Below, one piece after another: positions 9,378 to 18,832 of a DNA stretch of 18,832 nt. How positions within the stretch are numbered: the first letter of the stretch is position 1; each line of letters opens with the position of its first letter. The DNA is from Periconia sp. R9002 (Eukaryota > Ascomycota > Dothideomycetes > Pleosporales > Periconiaceae), in assembly GCA_023627715.1 (NCBI GenBank), contig JAMAHW010000196.1:1-18832 (forward strand). The letters are read 5' to 3'. A program made the translations under genes and the position numbers. The notes under the pieces are model-generated. The model worked only from the letters and a program-made list of their open reading frames with translations, was not told where the DNA came from and ran no database searches.

Positions 9378-11195
9378 GGCCGTTTGTTGTACTACATTGC
9401 GAAGTTGCACAATGTATCGCAAGACGGCTCGCGGTTTAGATGCTAGACGCGTCGGCTGACTCAGCAGCACGCTCGTGACCGTCAAGTCTGCCGACGTAAC
9501 AGTCCACGCTAAGCCAAAGACAGCTACCGCGTTTATCAAAGCTCATGGGGGCCTGATCTTGCTCTGTAGGCCCGTTTTTTAGTTTCCGTTATGCGCCCTG
9601 GTGTAGATCTATCCAACACAACCCACACGCTGTAGAAGCTTCCAAACCCGACCACATTTCCCTTTATGTGTTTGCTTAATGAGAAATATCGCGACAAGGT
9701 CAGGGCCGGTGCGGGTCGGCCATGCTTACGGGCACTAGTGGCGACACATCGATAAATGCACTACCGCTGTGCTGACAGAACGGCTGGGCTACCACTGCTT
9801 CATGTACCTTTTACGTACTCTTATGTGCTTGGTTTATTGCATCGATAAATATAAACAAGCACGCTATAACGCATCTGAAAGCTAGCTTAACATTTGCCTG
9901 ATACGAAACTGTATAGGCATATCAAGACTATCGGACTGATCCAGATGGTATTAGCTGATGTCGGCTTTCTTTGTTTTTCAACTGGCTAGGGCGCTCAAAA
10001 AGCTTGTATTCACTGCTTGCATCCTACTCATTCGCAATTTAAAGCAAGCCGCTCGCACATATGTGCTACCAACACTTCGCTAGTCGCAACTACTAGTTCC
10101 TAATCCTTCACTTGATATCCTCATCAGATGGACACGGTGAGCAGTATGTCTGATTTAATCCGATAGTCCATCCTATCTCTTGGCCATTTTTCACAATAAG
10201 CAGACTTCCCTGCCTGCCAATATTGACTTACGGACCAGTCGGCAATGACCCAAGTCACCAAGCAAGCGCCCTCGTCGAACTCAACTTCTCCGCAAATATG
10301 GAGGCACTTGACCTTGATTTGTTCACTTGTCGGAACCGTCAAGAGTGCCTCTAATCAGAAATAGAGCTGTCTCGAATCTGCGAAAAGTTACAACTCTGTT
10401 GCTTACATGCGTTTCTTTTTCCACGCTCACAGCCAGACTGATTTAGCGAGGCTGCATTTAGGTAGAAGTGAAAGCGAGTTTACAGCCGACGGATTCCCTC
10501 TACCTAAACGAAACAGAGGCTAGCGCGTAACTATCTCGTTCAACCCCAACTGCGGAACGATACCGACATCTCAAATTGGCCTGACAGAAAATATGTAACC
10601 CCGTTACCGGTTTTATCATCGTGCGCCACCTTCAACTATTCTGAAGAGGGCGATGAAGCTATCGAGCTAGAGGCTATTATCCTTTGTACATCTGATGCGC
10701 TTATTGTATGCCTGCGTCGCGCCTGATGTGAACGCGAAGGTCATGATTCCCGATCAAACAAGCTCTTTATCGTGACACCTCCGTACCGCTTGGTTATGCC
10801 AAATCAAGTGTCCGCTTTGTTATCGTGCTAGAGCAGCTGTAGAGCTTACTGGACTGCTAGCGTTCTCCGGTGCTACGAGCAGACTCACAGTACAAATGCA
10901 AATTTTATTAGCATATATCAAGAGCTTATCATCTATACGCGAGACCAGTTACGGTAGTGCCCGCTCTGATGTAGTGAGCTTGGCTACGTGCAGATTGCAA
11001 ACTCAGGATGCATAATAATGTAGTACATTTCTTATGAAGCTTGCCGTTGTATTGGATTCTGCTCATAAGAAAATTGCGAATGCCACCCAAGGTTCTCCCA
11101 TTCTGTAATAACATATTCAATCCCCGCTCGATTTTGATAAAATGCAGCAGGCGGATACAAAATGTCGTTCAGCCACACTCTGTGCACAACCGCCA
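9378..11195. other. Long gene-poor interval
   Basis: The left end holds the promoter and leader of the nuclease-like gene. A repeat copy occupies 9694-9748, with its companion block at 9650-9662. A minus-strand open stretch at 10342-10124 begins with a TTG codon and has a stop a few codons upstream; it is Cys- and Trp-containing but matches no family I know, and could be an exon of an unseen gene or chance. Nothing else between 9750 and 11195 looks coding, and no tRNA or rRNA is recognised. Confidence 0.45.
9694..9748 (+). repeat. Dispersed inverted repeat, copy 2
   Basis: This interval matches the reverse complement of 1383-1437 at about 73 percent over 55 bases, starting with the identical 12-mer ACAAGGTCAGGG. 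The companion block GACCACATTTCCC lies 31 bases upstream at 9650-9662. Divergence suggests an old element, perhaps a MITE or transposon end; the flanks show no target-site duplication that I can define. Confidence 0.5.
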
Positions 11196-13292
11196 CTACC
11201 AGCCTGGCGCATTGAAAAAGCGGTCGAGATTTTGTGTACACATCCAAGAAAACCCTTCGATATTAGGAAATGAGCCTAGTGCTTGCCTCAACTCCGTTCG
11301 ATTTTGCACACTCATCTTCTTCATTTGCCTGCAGAACTGTTCTCTGTACCATGGATTTTCGGGCCTTGAATGTGCGCTTGAGGCCAGCGTACCGATCCAA
11401 AGACACCACAGAACCGCCGCATCCAAAGCGGGTGAACACGACGTGATACCCCTGGCGGATACATTTCGTTCTGACGAGGGTACCGGAAGGCTGCTTGATC
11501 GTGAATGTATGTACGGCGGAGAAAAAAATGGCGCTTCGAAATGCTCGATCAAATTGACAAGCGCTTCTTTGAGCCAAGCGATGAGACGATCGCACAACTT
11601 CATTTCAGGTGGCAGCCCCCGGGGCCCGATCCAGAAGAGCAGATGACAAGCTTCTGCAAGCGCGACGTCCATCTTTGATACGGTGTGGCTATTCATCCGC
11701 TGAGCTGATAGTATTTGCAATAGACTGCACTCTAGATCGTACATAATCCGGACGATAATACGATCCGTCGTCTTCACCTTCGAACACTGGTCGTATTTGG
11801 TCATCGAGCCTGTCTGGAGCAGAGAGAGTTGGTGTATCAATGCAAATATGTACTTCAACTCATGCGATACAGGCGGCACGGTCCATAGGGTTGCATTTGC
11901 TAGGCGACTTGACCCGTGCAGAAAAGGTAATGACAAAGCTTCAGGGAAAGGCGAAGGAGTGTAAGGAATTTGGGGTAATGTGCGATTCTGCGCGCTAACA
12001 CCGAGTTCGCACCTGTTCAGTATCAGCGACCACCAAAAGTATGCCTTGGATGGTTTCTCACCATATCGCAGCTCTTTGTGTAAAAGTGTCTGTCGGCGAA
12101 ATTTAAAGCTCAATAAGTATTGACGCAAAAGCTGAGATGCCCACCCGACTCACCGTATTGCTGTAGACCGGTCATAATATTGCCTTGCCCTTGCACAGTT
12201 ATCGCTTTGAGCATGGCACTACAGTGCATCTCTGCTTCCCAGAACATACCACCAAAGGACTAGGATCAACCGTCAACCAACCACATATTACCTCCATTTG
12301 GGGATCTCGATCCGAGTCGGACCAAGCCAGCACTAGCCGTTCAAACATAGAGGAAAACAAGTGGTGTCTTACCGAACAGGCAGTCAAGCAGGCAAGAGAG
12401 CGAATAAAAGCATCCGTGTACTTAGAATCGGTACTGTTGATGGCCTCTTGAATGGACCGTAGAGAAAGCGCATAGAAGTACGATACCTCCTCAGACAGTA
12501 ATTCCCCAGCAATACTGTCTCGTATCAGTGTCGTTGCATAAAGCCATGTCACGAAAGACATGAAGTCCTCAGACATATTGCTGAATACTGAGTTCTTTTT
12601 ACAAACTTGCAGGAATGGCTGACGCCGTCTCCACGCGTACTTATCTGTTTCTATTGGCGAAAAGAACGCTGGTTCGGAGTGTAAACTCACCGTCTGAACA
12701 AGGGAGTAGTTCGGGGCAAGATGTAAAAACTGTCGAGTCAGGTGCACGCTCATTGGAGGGATAAGGAAGTTGATTGACGAACAACATAGCTATCATCTGC
12801 CGCTAACTTACAGTATTCGAGGATGTGGTTGATATTGCGCCCAACCCTTGGTAAGACATCGAAAGGATCTAGCAGTCCTGTGACTATGCTGGTCGAAGGG
12901 TTCATTGTTGTGTTCAGTTCGAGCAGTTTGTTCTCTTGCTTTTGGGCGTCGGGTGCTGCCTCTCTTTCATTTTTCTTCCCCTCTCTGTTTCTTATCTTCT
13001 TCAATACAGTCTTCTCTGGCGGCGGTTGCTGCTGCTTATTTCGATGCACCCAACTTCTCGCATTTCTTCTCACGGCTGAGTTTTCTAGGTAGCCACGCGC
13101 GAAGTCAGTGCGCAAATACCTACATACGCTGCATTCGCCAACGTGTCGACACTTACTTCCTAGATCCGAATTATTTAAGAACTGAAACTCTTGGAGATTA
13201 TGTTGATAAACAGAAAATGCTGGTCGTGCACTGTAGAAAAATCTACGGTCTGGGGCTAGAACGGCCCTTGAGTAGTCTTTCGCAGTAGCCAT
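11196..13292 (-). CDS. Fungal_trans_2-like transcription regulator, possibly frame-damaged
   Basis: Proposed exons: 13292-13157, 13084-12812, about 12748-12373, 12259-12154 and about 12089 (or 12073)-11196. Intron 13156-13085 (GTAAGT...CCTAG) joins FQFLNNSD to SAVRRNARSWVHR, the FxFxN-to-basic signature that starts this family. A charged linker rich in Lys/Glu follows, then LLDPFDVLP (the usual DPFD-x-(L/Y)-P motif). Intron 12372-12260 (GTAAGA...CCTAG) is in phase and restores a W-E-A-E-M-H helix. The C-terminal exon is a long helical region ending GFSWMC...APGW. There is no Zn2Cys6 cluster, as is common in this family. Two introns are problematic: the best donor GTAAGT at 12811 and GTGAGT at 12153 leave phases that only weak sites (GTTAGC at the former, AAAG acceptor at the latter) can close. 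Either splicing is unusual or small indels make this a recent pseudogene. Confidence 0.6.
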
Positions 13293-14731
13293 ATTCAATT
13301 ACCCTTGCCGTTCCACGGAAGAGGATCCCAATGCGGATGTCGAGGATGTCAAAACGAGCAAAACACTAGAAGCGAAACAAAAGGTCATTCACCTATTTGA
13401 ATCAAGTACGAAACTCCAATTTTTTTCTTCGGGAACGCCCACGTATTGTGTTGCAATAAATTAGTTAGGTAGCGTAGCTGAGTGCCTGGCGCCCTTACGG
13501 TCCCCAACAAAACCTATTGGTATCTGGTTCAGTTTGGTAGAAGACAAGCGAACCGACGATACGGGCAGATATCAAGGCTTATAGAGAAGATATTGATCAC
13601 TAGATCGGACAACATGTGCGACCATGTAGCTCATTGGCCTTGGAGCCAATTAAAATGGATTCCACCGAGCGGAGTTGTGGTGATCGGCAGAGGGATGCTG
13701 TCGGCTGCCATGATACCTTTTTACATATTCACGATTGAAGGTGTATCTTCAATCTGTTACTTTATCATGTTACATAATGTTCTCGTATTTCTCGGATAAG
13801 AAAAAAAAACAATTTTGACGTACCCCTTGGCTCATCCACACGCATCCTACTGTCGTTTTTGATAATCTGTGTAATGGTTTTGAACTATATACGCTTTTTG
13901 CACTCATTGTTATTATCTTTCCTCGCCCAGGCCCATTTACTTTCAACCGGTGAAGAAAATTTCGCTCACCACGGCCGTGCTTCCCAACAAGCGATTGAAG
14001 CAAGACCCAGCTCCGGGTGCCATAGCGCAGGGCGAAGTGTCACGTGTGCCCCGCCATGCCCTCCGAATTTGCTGTGGATCAAGTTTGAAATTAGGCCGAG
14101 ATCGACAAAAATGCCAAGCCCCGTATCGCCGATCTAATCAGGGTCTTGAGCGAGCTGCTGCATCTTTAGGTGGTCTTTCGGCGTAACTTACTGCAAATGC
14201 CCCGGGTGCCGCTCTGACGAATCGCAAGCTTTCTGATGTGGTGTGGTTGATGCTATAGCGAGAGGACGTCTGTAACGTCACAACATAAGACGCTGTATAA
14301 ATGAGGCAAGGTGAGACAATACGAATGTAATTTTGGGGTACGGGAGATTCAATACATCCGGAATCAGTTACAGCAGGTTATTCTAATAGAAGTATAGTGT
14401 TGTTCGTTGCGCGCATCTGTTTTCCAGTCGTTCAAAGTTAAAGTACCACTCATCTGGGTGGCTCGCTTCATAGGGCACGTTAATCTTCTAGACTAAATAA
14501 GATTTATTGCTCACTGGCAGAGCGGATGCAGAGATACTTCCCCACTGAAGTCTTGGCATGCAGGATGAGTAACTTGCATCAGGCCCTCGTCAAAGATCAA
14601 AACAAAACATTCATTCTGGGAACAGATCCCTGCTTGCTGAATTGGCTAGGCCGGTCAAGAGTTTGAATGCCCCAAGCACTTGGTGAAGGACAACGACCAA
14701 CAACAAATCACCACGAATCACCTATACTAAC
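13293..14731. promoter_or_regulatory. Shared intergenic region between divergent regulator genes
   Basis: About 1.4 kb separates the start of the Fungal_trans_2-like gene (-) from the start of the Zn2Cys6 gene (+), so it should hold both promoters. A TATAAATGA element occurs near 14294, about 440 bases before the Zn2Cys6 start, which is rather far for a core promoter. A forward frame at 13482-13799 (105 codons from ATG) is hydrophobic at its end and matches nothing known; I do not call it a gene. Confidence 0.35.
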
Positions 14732-15778
14732 ATGGAGAAGATGCCTCCAGCTTTGAAACTAGCCATTCCCAGGCTTAAGCAGGATGATAAAGTTCCCCGC
14801 AAACAGCGACGCCAACCGCGTATCCAACGCGCGTGTGACAATGTGAGTATTTACCGTCTTACAACAGACTCCGCTAACATTGCGTCTTCCATTCAGTGCC
14901 GCGCACAGAAAGTCAGATGTACTGGCGGGTCGCGTTGCCGAAAATGTGTTGAGCAAGATGCGACATGTATATATACGCAGAACCGGAGGGAGCGCTTGAA
15001 TGAGTCCGTTTTCATCCTAACCGCAATTGACTCCAGCTTACTAGGACTGCCAGAGCTATTGGAAAGAACAACGATCTCATGGATTTGTTGAGAAATTTGT
15101 CAACTCATGTTGACGAGGTAGGCAAAAAGATGATAGATGACTATCTCAATAGTGTACGTTGCAGCTAGTCACATAACCGACGCTGACGTGCGACAGCTTC
15201 GAGAGGATGAGGACATACCTGTTTCGGCTACAGAGCGCAAGGCAGGGACATTAGGCGCGGCTAGAAATCGATCAAGAAAACATTCGCTATCTCACGAAGG
15301 CAGTCGAGCACACAGTCCAACAGAGCCTGACATCCCTGAATCATTCGACGACGCCGCCATCAACATCATAAATGAAGATCTACTGCGCAGTCAAAAATCA
15401 AGAACTCCGAACCACATATACATGACGCAGTCGGAAGCAGCTGACTCATCAGTCCCACGGACGAAGTGGGGTCGATCTTGCCCTACAACATCGTCCATGG
15501 CTGTTGCCACCACTTCCAATATCAATCTTCCGCCTCCCGGCTCAAGCCCCTGTTTCTCTTTGTCAGCTCACTATCCAGCTACAGAGTTGGACATAATGAG
15601 AATGCAAAACCTAAATGCTTTCCGAGCGCAACAACAAGTCCTATGCTTAGGCAATCTCCAATCCGATTCTAATCTCACCATATATCGCAATTCATCGGTA
15701 CCTCTATTCATCGGCAATTCGGTTGTAACAAATTTCGACCAGCCAGACATTCGCTTTAGTGACCATCTCATGGATTAG
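14732..15778 (+). CDS. Short Zn2Cys6 binuclear-cluster transcription factor
   Basis: Four exons, 14732-14842, 14897-15003, 15054-15153 and 15197-15778, give 299 residues. Introns: 14843-14896 (GTGAGT...TTCAG), 15004-15053 (GTCCGT, branch CTAAC, CCAG) and 15154-15196 (GTACGT...ACAG, 43 nt). Joining exons 1 and 2 completes the cluster C35-x2-C38-x6-C45-x5-C51-x2-C54-x6-C61, the Gal4-type zinc cluster that binds DNA in the nucleus; basic residues precede it (PRKQRRQPRIQR). Exon 3 supplies an amphipathic segment KNNDLMDLLRNLSTHVDEVG, a likely dimerisation helix. The remainder is Ser/Pro-rich and disordered, with no middle homology domain, so the protein is much shorter than the usual 500-800 residues. 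Targets are unknown. The GTCCGT donor is atypical but the join restores a sensible helix. Confidence 0.8.
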
Positions 15779-16272
15779 TAGATTAGTTCAGGTGTGGCTT
15801 TCAAACATATAATTCTCATAGCCCAAACACTTGAATGGCTAAATGTCTCGGGTTTTGATGTGGCAGGATAGTCGTTTATTGAAGCTGCTGCTTAATCAAA
15901 GGTTGTGTAGCAGGACGTAGGTAGATGCTTTAGTAAAGCTGAAATTGTCATCACCGTGAAAACATTTTGTTATGGTCTCGAAACGAGGTAGTCACGAATG
16001 GAAAGTGGGGAAATGCAGGTGAAGAGCCATAAAAGGCAATCAGGATCGAGATGTTGCTCAGTGATTGACAATTTAGCAAAATTACCCATCGTAGCAAAAT
16101 CAGATAAGATACAGTTGTCCTCCAAACCCTGGGACAGGCAGATTCCTCAAGCCGTACTAACTCTACAAACATTGCATGCACAATGAGGTGGCTTTCGGAT
16201 GTCGAATTAGGTTCCGCACTCTTAGAAATGGTTCTCGGGATGTTATTTTCGACTTTGTGCGACACGTACTGA
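15779..16272. other. Convergent intergenic region
   Basis: This gap holds the 3' ends of the Zn2Cys6 gene (+) and the C2H2 gene (-). On the minus strand a frame shifted relative to the zinc-finger stop is open from about 16286 to 15951 (FGASQY, then SHKVENNIP). It would extend the C2H2 protein by about 110 residues if a one-base slip or an unusual splice joined them; I see no canonical intron that does so. Confidence 0.35.
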
Positions 16273-16806
16273 CTAGCACCGAAATTGATGCACCTGACGA
16301 TGTTGCGTCATGTTGTCTTTCCGGGTGAATGCTTTGTTACAATCCGGGCAAACTGAGTCTTTGCGGACAAGATGTGCTTCACCATGTCGTGATACGTGCC
16401 CCGATGTCGTAAATCGTTTGTGACAATTATATTCCATGCCTAGAGAACACGGATAGCGATTTTCTTGTTTACATGGTAGACCTCTAACGGGAGCTGACGA
16501 TGTTCGAGAAGCCGTATCACTGACGGTTATCTGCCAGTGGAGGCTTGCCCCAGTTGCACAATGCAACTCCAGATGTTCCCGTCGTACTTCCTCCATCGTT
16601 GAGTGAACGAAACGCCGCTGTTTGAGGTTGAAATTGCTTGGGGATGTTGGTGGAGACCGAGACTTTTCTACTTTCACAGGGTTTGTTGATCCATAACAAA
16701 TGCATTGTGACAGTGGTAGTATTTTGAGCAAATTGCGCCCCGGCGCCTCTTGATTCCCATCACTTAGCAAGGAAACTTTAGCCCCAGCAGCATTATTGCC
16801 CAGCAT
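16273..16806 (-). CDS. Small C2H2 zinc-finger protein
   Basis: From ATG 16806 the frame encodes 177 residues. The last 60 carry two finger-like units. The first is atypical: C-x7-C (CSLGMEYNC), then KRFTTSGHVSRHGEAH. The second is canonical: CPDCNKAFTRKDNMTQHRQVH (C-x2-C-x12-H-x3-H). The stop follows five codons later. The N-terminal half is low in motifs and contains SPPTSPS. Similar fungal proteins place this finger pair near the C terminus, with the linker rich in basic residues, and act as nuclear DNA-binding regulators; the target is unknown. The frame stays open upstream of 16806 for at least 120 bases without another ATG, so an upstream exon is possible. Confidence 0.65.
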   Translation of the reverse strand: MLGNNAAGAKVSLLSDGNQEAPGRNLLKILPLSQCICYGSTNPVKVEKSRSPPTSPSNFNLKQRRFVHSTMEEVRREHLELHCATGASLHWQITVSDTASRTSSAPVRGLPCKQENRYPCSLGMEYNCHKRFTTSGHVSRHGEAHLVRKDSVCPDCNKAFTRKDNMTQHRQVHQFRC

Positions 16807-17312
16807 TCGTAATTGCGTGAGATGGAGCTTCTGATGAAATACGCCCAACGATAAGTGAGATTGGCATAATTGGATGACATTTGTGTTACGATAGAGGTAC
16901 GAGAAAATGTATGAAAAAGTGGGGATCCTGCGCGCGGTCCCTGAGCTGAAGCAGACCCTGATTTTATGATCTCACTACTGGGTGCTCACAGAGGAAACTC
17001 ATGCAGGGTCCGTGAAAGCCGTCGCCGCTACTGGATGAGTCATTGGTTACAGCTCGCGGAAGCGACAGTAATGACGTACTAGTGCAGGGCATGTGACCGA
17101 ATACGTGCCTAGTACCCTGTATCTAACCACCCAATGAGTAAACTGGATAACATCTAATTAGCTGGGCAATCATGACAGTAGCGGGTTGACGTCACCGACA
17201 ATCCTAAGACATTTAACTTTCAATTATGTTTTTTCGAAATCGAAAAACAAGCAAGTCCTTTTCTGGTTATTTGTTTTTACAACTACTTGGCATTTTTCAC
17301 AACTTTATAATA
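16807..17312. promoter_or_regulatory. Divergent promoter region, C2H2 (-) and SAM-domain (+) genes
   Basis: About 500 bases lie between two divergent starts. On the minus strand the C2H2 frame remains open through about 16930. No defined operator or TATA element is called. An upstream in-frame ATG at 17226 would add 29 mostly hydrophobic and basic residues to the SAM protein; 17313 is preferred because the SAM domain begins right after it. Confidence 0.35.
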
Positions 17313-17545
17313 ATGGATAACCAACTGCGTGATCACCTTCAACGACTCGGCCTTGCGCAATATGTTACTGTACTTCAAGAGAATGGGTATAAATCTTGGA
17401 CTCAGCTCGGGACAATTCGCGAGGGGGATCTCGATCATCTCGGTTTCAAACTAGGCCATCGTCGCCGTCTCCAAAGACAGATAGCCACTATGGATGGCTA
17501 TCCGCAGTCGAAAGCTCTGTTGCATGACGAAATGAAAACCATCCG
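17313..17545 (+). pseudogene. SAM (sterile alpha motif) domain exon running into an NLR remnant
   Basis: From ATG 17313 the product begins LRDHLQRLGLAQYVTVL, then GYKSWTQLGTIREGDL and LGFKLGHRRRLQRQIA. This is a complete SAM domain of about 58 residues: five short helices with the conserved L-G-L-x-x-Y, D-L and LG-x-RR-x-x-L positions. SAM domains mediate homo- or hetero-oligomerisation, often in signalling. After residue 77 the DNA matches NLR sequence in another frame, and the SAM frame continues as basic, non-homologous sequence to TGA at 17864. The SAM part itself is undamaged, so a SAM-only protein could still be made. Whether SAM and NLR were one ancestral gene or were joined by deletion is unresolved. 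Confidence 0.6.
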
Positions 17546-18510
17546 GTGCACGCGAGCACGCGGGCAAGGTTGGAAGAAGGGTACCGCAGAAGCGCGGAAG
17601 AGACCAAGATGGACGGCTGGGACGACCCCAAGACAGACGTGCGACGATAAATCGAACCGGCAGTGGGCTATGGTGGTCGACAACGCCGGCGATGCGAGCA
17701 TCTTCTCACAAAGTGGAAAGTCACGCACCCGAGCTGCTCTCCGGCTTCCTCCCGCAATCGCTAAACGGCTCGATCCTCCTCACCTCATGGAGCCGAGATG
17801 TTACGTACAAGCTGACAGGCAACTCCGCCGGCATCGTCGAGATCAGGCTGATGGACAAGCATGACGCCCTGGTCCCCCTCCGGAACAAGCTTGTCTTTGT
17901 AGCTGATAAGGTTGAAGCACTCGAGCTCGCGCACGCTCTTGACTCAATACCCCTCGTTCTGACGTAGGCGGTGGTGTTCATAAAGCATAGAGCCGTGCAT
18001 GACCGTCTCGAAGTACAAAAGAGGTGCGTAGGAGCGCCCGTGACCGAGCGCGGCCACTGATAAAAGGCGCGGGAGACAGTCGCAGGGATAGGAAGGCACC
18101 CCATTCGATCATCGCGACCTGGCAGATCTCGTTTGACTATATTCGGACAAGCACACCGATGGCTGCCCGGTTGTTCTCGCTAGTGAGCCTGTTCGACTGA
18201 CAGGGGATTCCGGAGTCGCTCCTGCGCGATCGATACGGGAAAGGAATGGGAGGGAGAGCGAGGATGAGAGCGAAGACGATGGTGAATATGGTGAAGGAGA
18301 GGACAATCAGGAGGCTGATTTCGACGACGATATCCATCCACTAACCAGCTTCTCCCTGGTCGAGTTGAGCGCTGACGGACACGAGTTCGACTTGCATCAG
18401 CTGGTGCAGCTCTCGACCAAGAAGTGGCTGGAGCTACACAGAGATGGAGCTGTGGAAGGGGACCTACGCAGTACTCATAGCTGCTCAGCGCTCTTTCGTT
18501 ATCTAGCAAC
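17546..18510 (+). pseudogene. Frameshifted NLR: NB-ARC C-terminal half and following region
   Basis: Successive frames give consecutive pieces of one NLR. From 17546: VHASTRARLEEGY and KMDGWDDPKTDV. From about 17658: WAMVVDNAGDASIF (Walker B). From about 17735: GFLPQSLNGSILLTSWSRDV, and ALDSIPLVLT, where a TAG at 17965 replaces the usual Gln before the A-A-A-Y-I helix. From about 18039: IIATWQISFDYI and ARLFSLVSLFD, ending at TGA 18198 in place of a likely Arg, then QGIPESLL. From about 18265: an acidic run and FSLVELSADGHEFDLHQLVQ. From about 18440: MELWKGTYAVL. The P-loop and N terminus are missing; the TPR/ankyrin tail is absent or outside recognisable sequence. At least four frame changes and two stops make it a clear pseudogene of a nonself-recognition receptor family. 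Confidence 0.8.
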
Positions 18511-18571
18511 CAGATTGAAGGTATAGCCTAACGAACACACTACGTATCTCTATGGCTTCTTATAGTTCAGA

Positions 18572-18832
18572 CTATCGTTTTCCGTTCAAATGGCAGCGGT
18601 GTTTTGCCATCTCCTTGATATGTTCTATGTGGGTGGAGAGCTCTTGGATCCGCGATGCTAGTTGGTTGTGCAGTGCTGTCGATGGATTCTCATTGTCCAA
18701 GGCGGCGTCGGCATGAGCTAATTCTTGCTCAATGCGTGCGATTTCCTGAAGTAGGATGCAAACATAGTTGTGACTGCTTAAGATATAAGCTTAGACGACG
18801 GTGTATGAGAACCTCGTTGCGATAACTTACTC
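18572..18832 (-). CDS. Partial gene: last exon of a coiled-coil protein, cut by the window edge
   Basis: The final exon runs 18745-18572 and encodes 57 residues: EIARIEQELAHADAAL, then STALHNQLASRIQELSTHIE, then IKEMAKHRCH and a basic end, with TAG at 18574-18572. Heptad-like spacing of Leu/Ile with Glu/Arg flanks predicts a coiled coil. The intron 18830-18746 (GTAAGT...CTTCAG, 85 nt) is complete in the window; only two bases of the preceding exon are visible. In many ascomycetes such a short C-terminal coil follows a DNA-binding or transposase-like domain, but nothing here identifies it. Confidence 0.6.

Noticed and set aside
9378..9539. Extension of the nuclease-like protein 54 codons upstream to 9539
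   Set aside because: The extra residues lack family similarity and the upstream Met is less plausible than ATG 9377; treated as leader.
10124..10342. 72-codon minus-strand stretch with several Cys and Trp, considered as a small secreted protein
   Set aside because: It starts at TTG, has a stop just upstream, no signal peptide and no convincing splice to an ATG exon.
13615..13660. tRNA-like string with a TAGCTCATTGG element
   Set aside because: No matching T-loop or acceptor stem could be paired around it.
13482..13799. 105-codon forward frame from ATG with a hydrophobic end
   Set aside because: No recognised motif, no neighbouring exon and atypical composition; plausible by chance in 1.4 kb of intergenic DNA.

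Overview
This window looks like filamentous ascomycete nuclear DNA. The genes carry short (43-113 nt) GT-AG introns, and the protein families (HET domain, NB-ARC NLR, Zn2Cys6, Fungal_trans_2-like, ankyrin kinase) are typical of that group. The very AT-rich, TpA-rich left edge resembles DNA degraded by repeat-induced point mutation (RIP). From memory the protein flavours are closest to Dothideomycetes such as Pleosporales; that placement is inference.

Layout, left to right. 1-1140: AT-rich, RIP-like block. 1155-1382: broken remnant of an NLR NB-ARC domain, ending at one arm of a diverged inverted repeat (1383-1437; second arm 9694-9748). 1748-5375 (-): intact three-exon gene for a 1170-residue protein kinase with ankyrin-like repeats and a segment very similar to the XPC-binding domain of Rad23. 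5778-6254 (-): decayed SAM-dependent methyltransferase, joined directly to 6255-7331 (-), a HET-domain gene cut short at its RGWT motif. 8158-9377 (-): intact three-exon gene for a 371-residue protein with a PD-(D/E)XK/Uma2-like core, NLS and helical tail. 9378-11195: long gene-poor stretch. 11196-13292 (-): Fungal_trans_2-type regulator gene with two introns whose phases do not close cleanly. 14732-15778 (+): four-exon, short Zn2Cys6 protein. 16273-16806 (-): small C2H2 zinc-finger protein. 17313-17545 (+): SAM-domain start that runs into a frameshifted NLR pseudogene (17546-18510). 18572-18832 (-): last exon, with its complete upstream intron, of a coiled-coil protein that continues beyond the window.

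Taken together this is an accessory, rearranging region. Two NLR remnants, a HET remnant and an ankyrin kinase suggest a nonself-recognition island under mutational decay, with three transcription-factor-like genes in its right half. No operon-like or biosynthetic-cluster logic is visible. The most striking intact object is the kinase-ankyrin protein with the Rad23-like insert. All family assignments come from motif recognition by eye; no database search was run.
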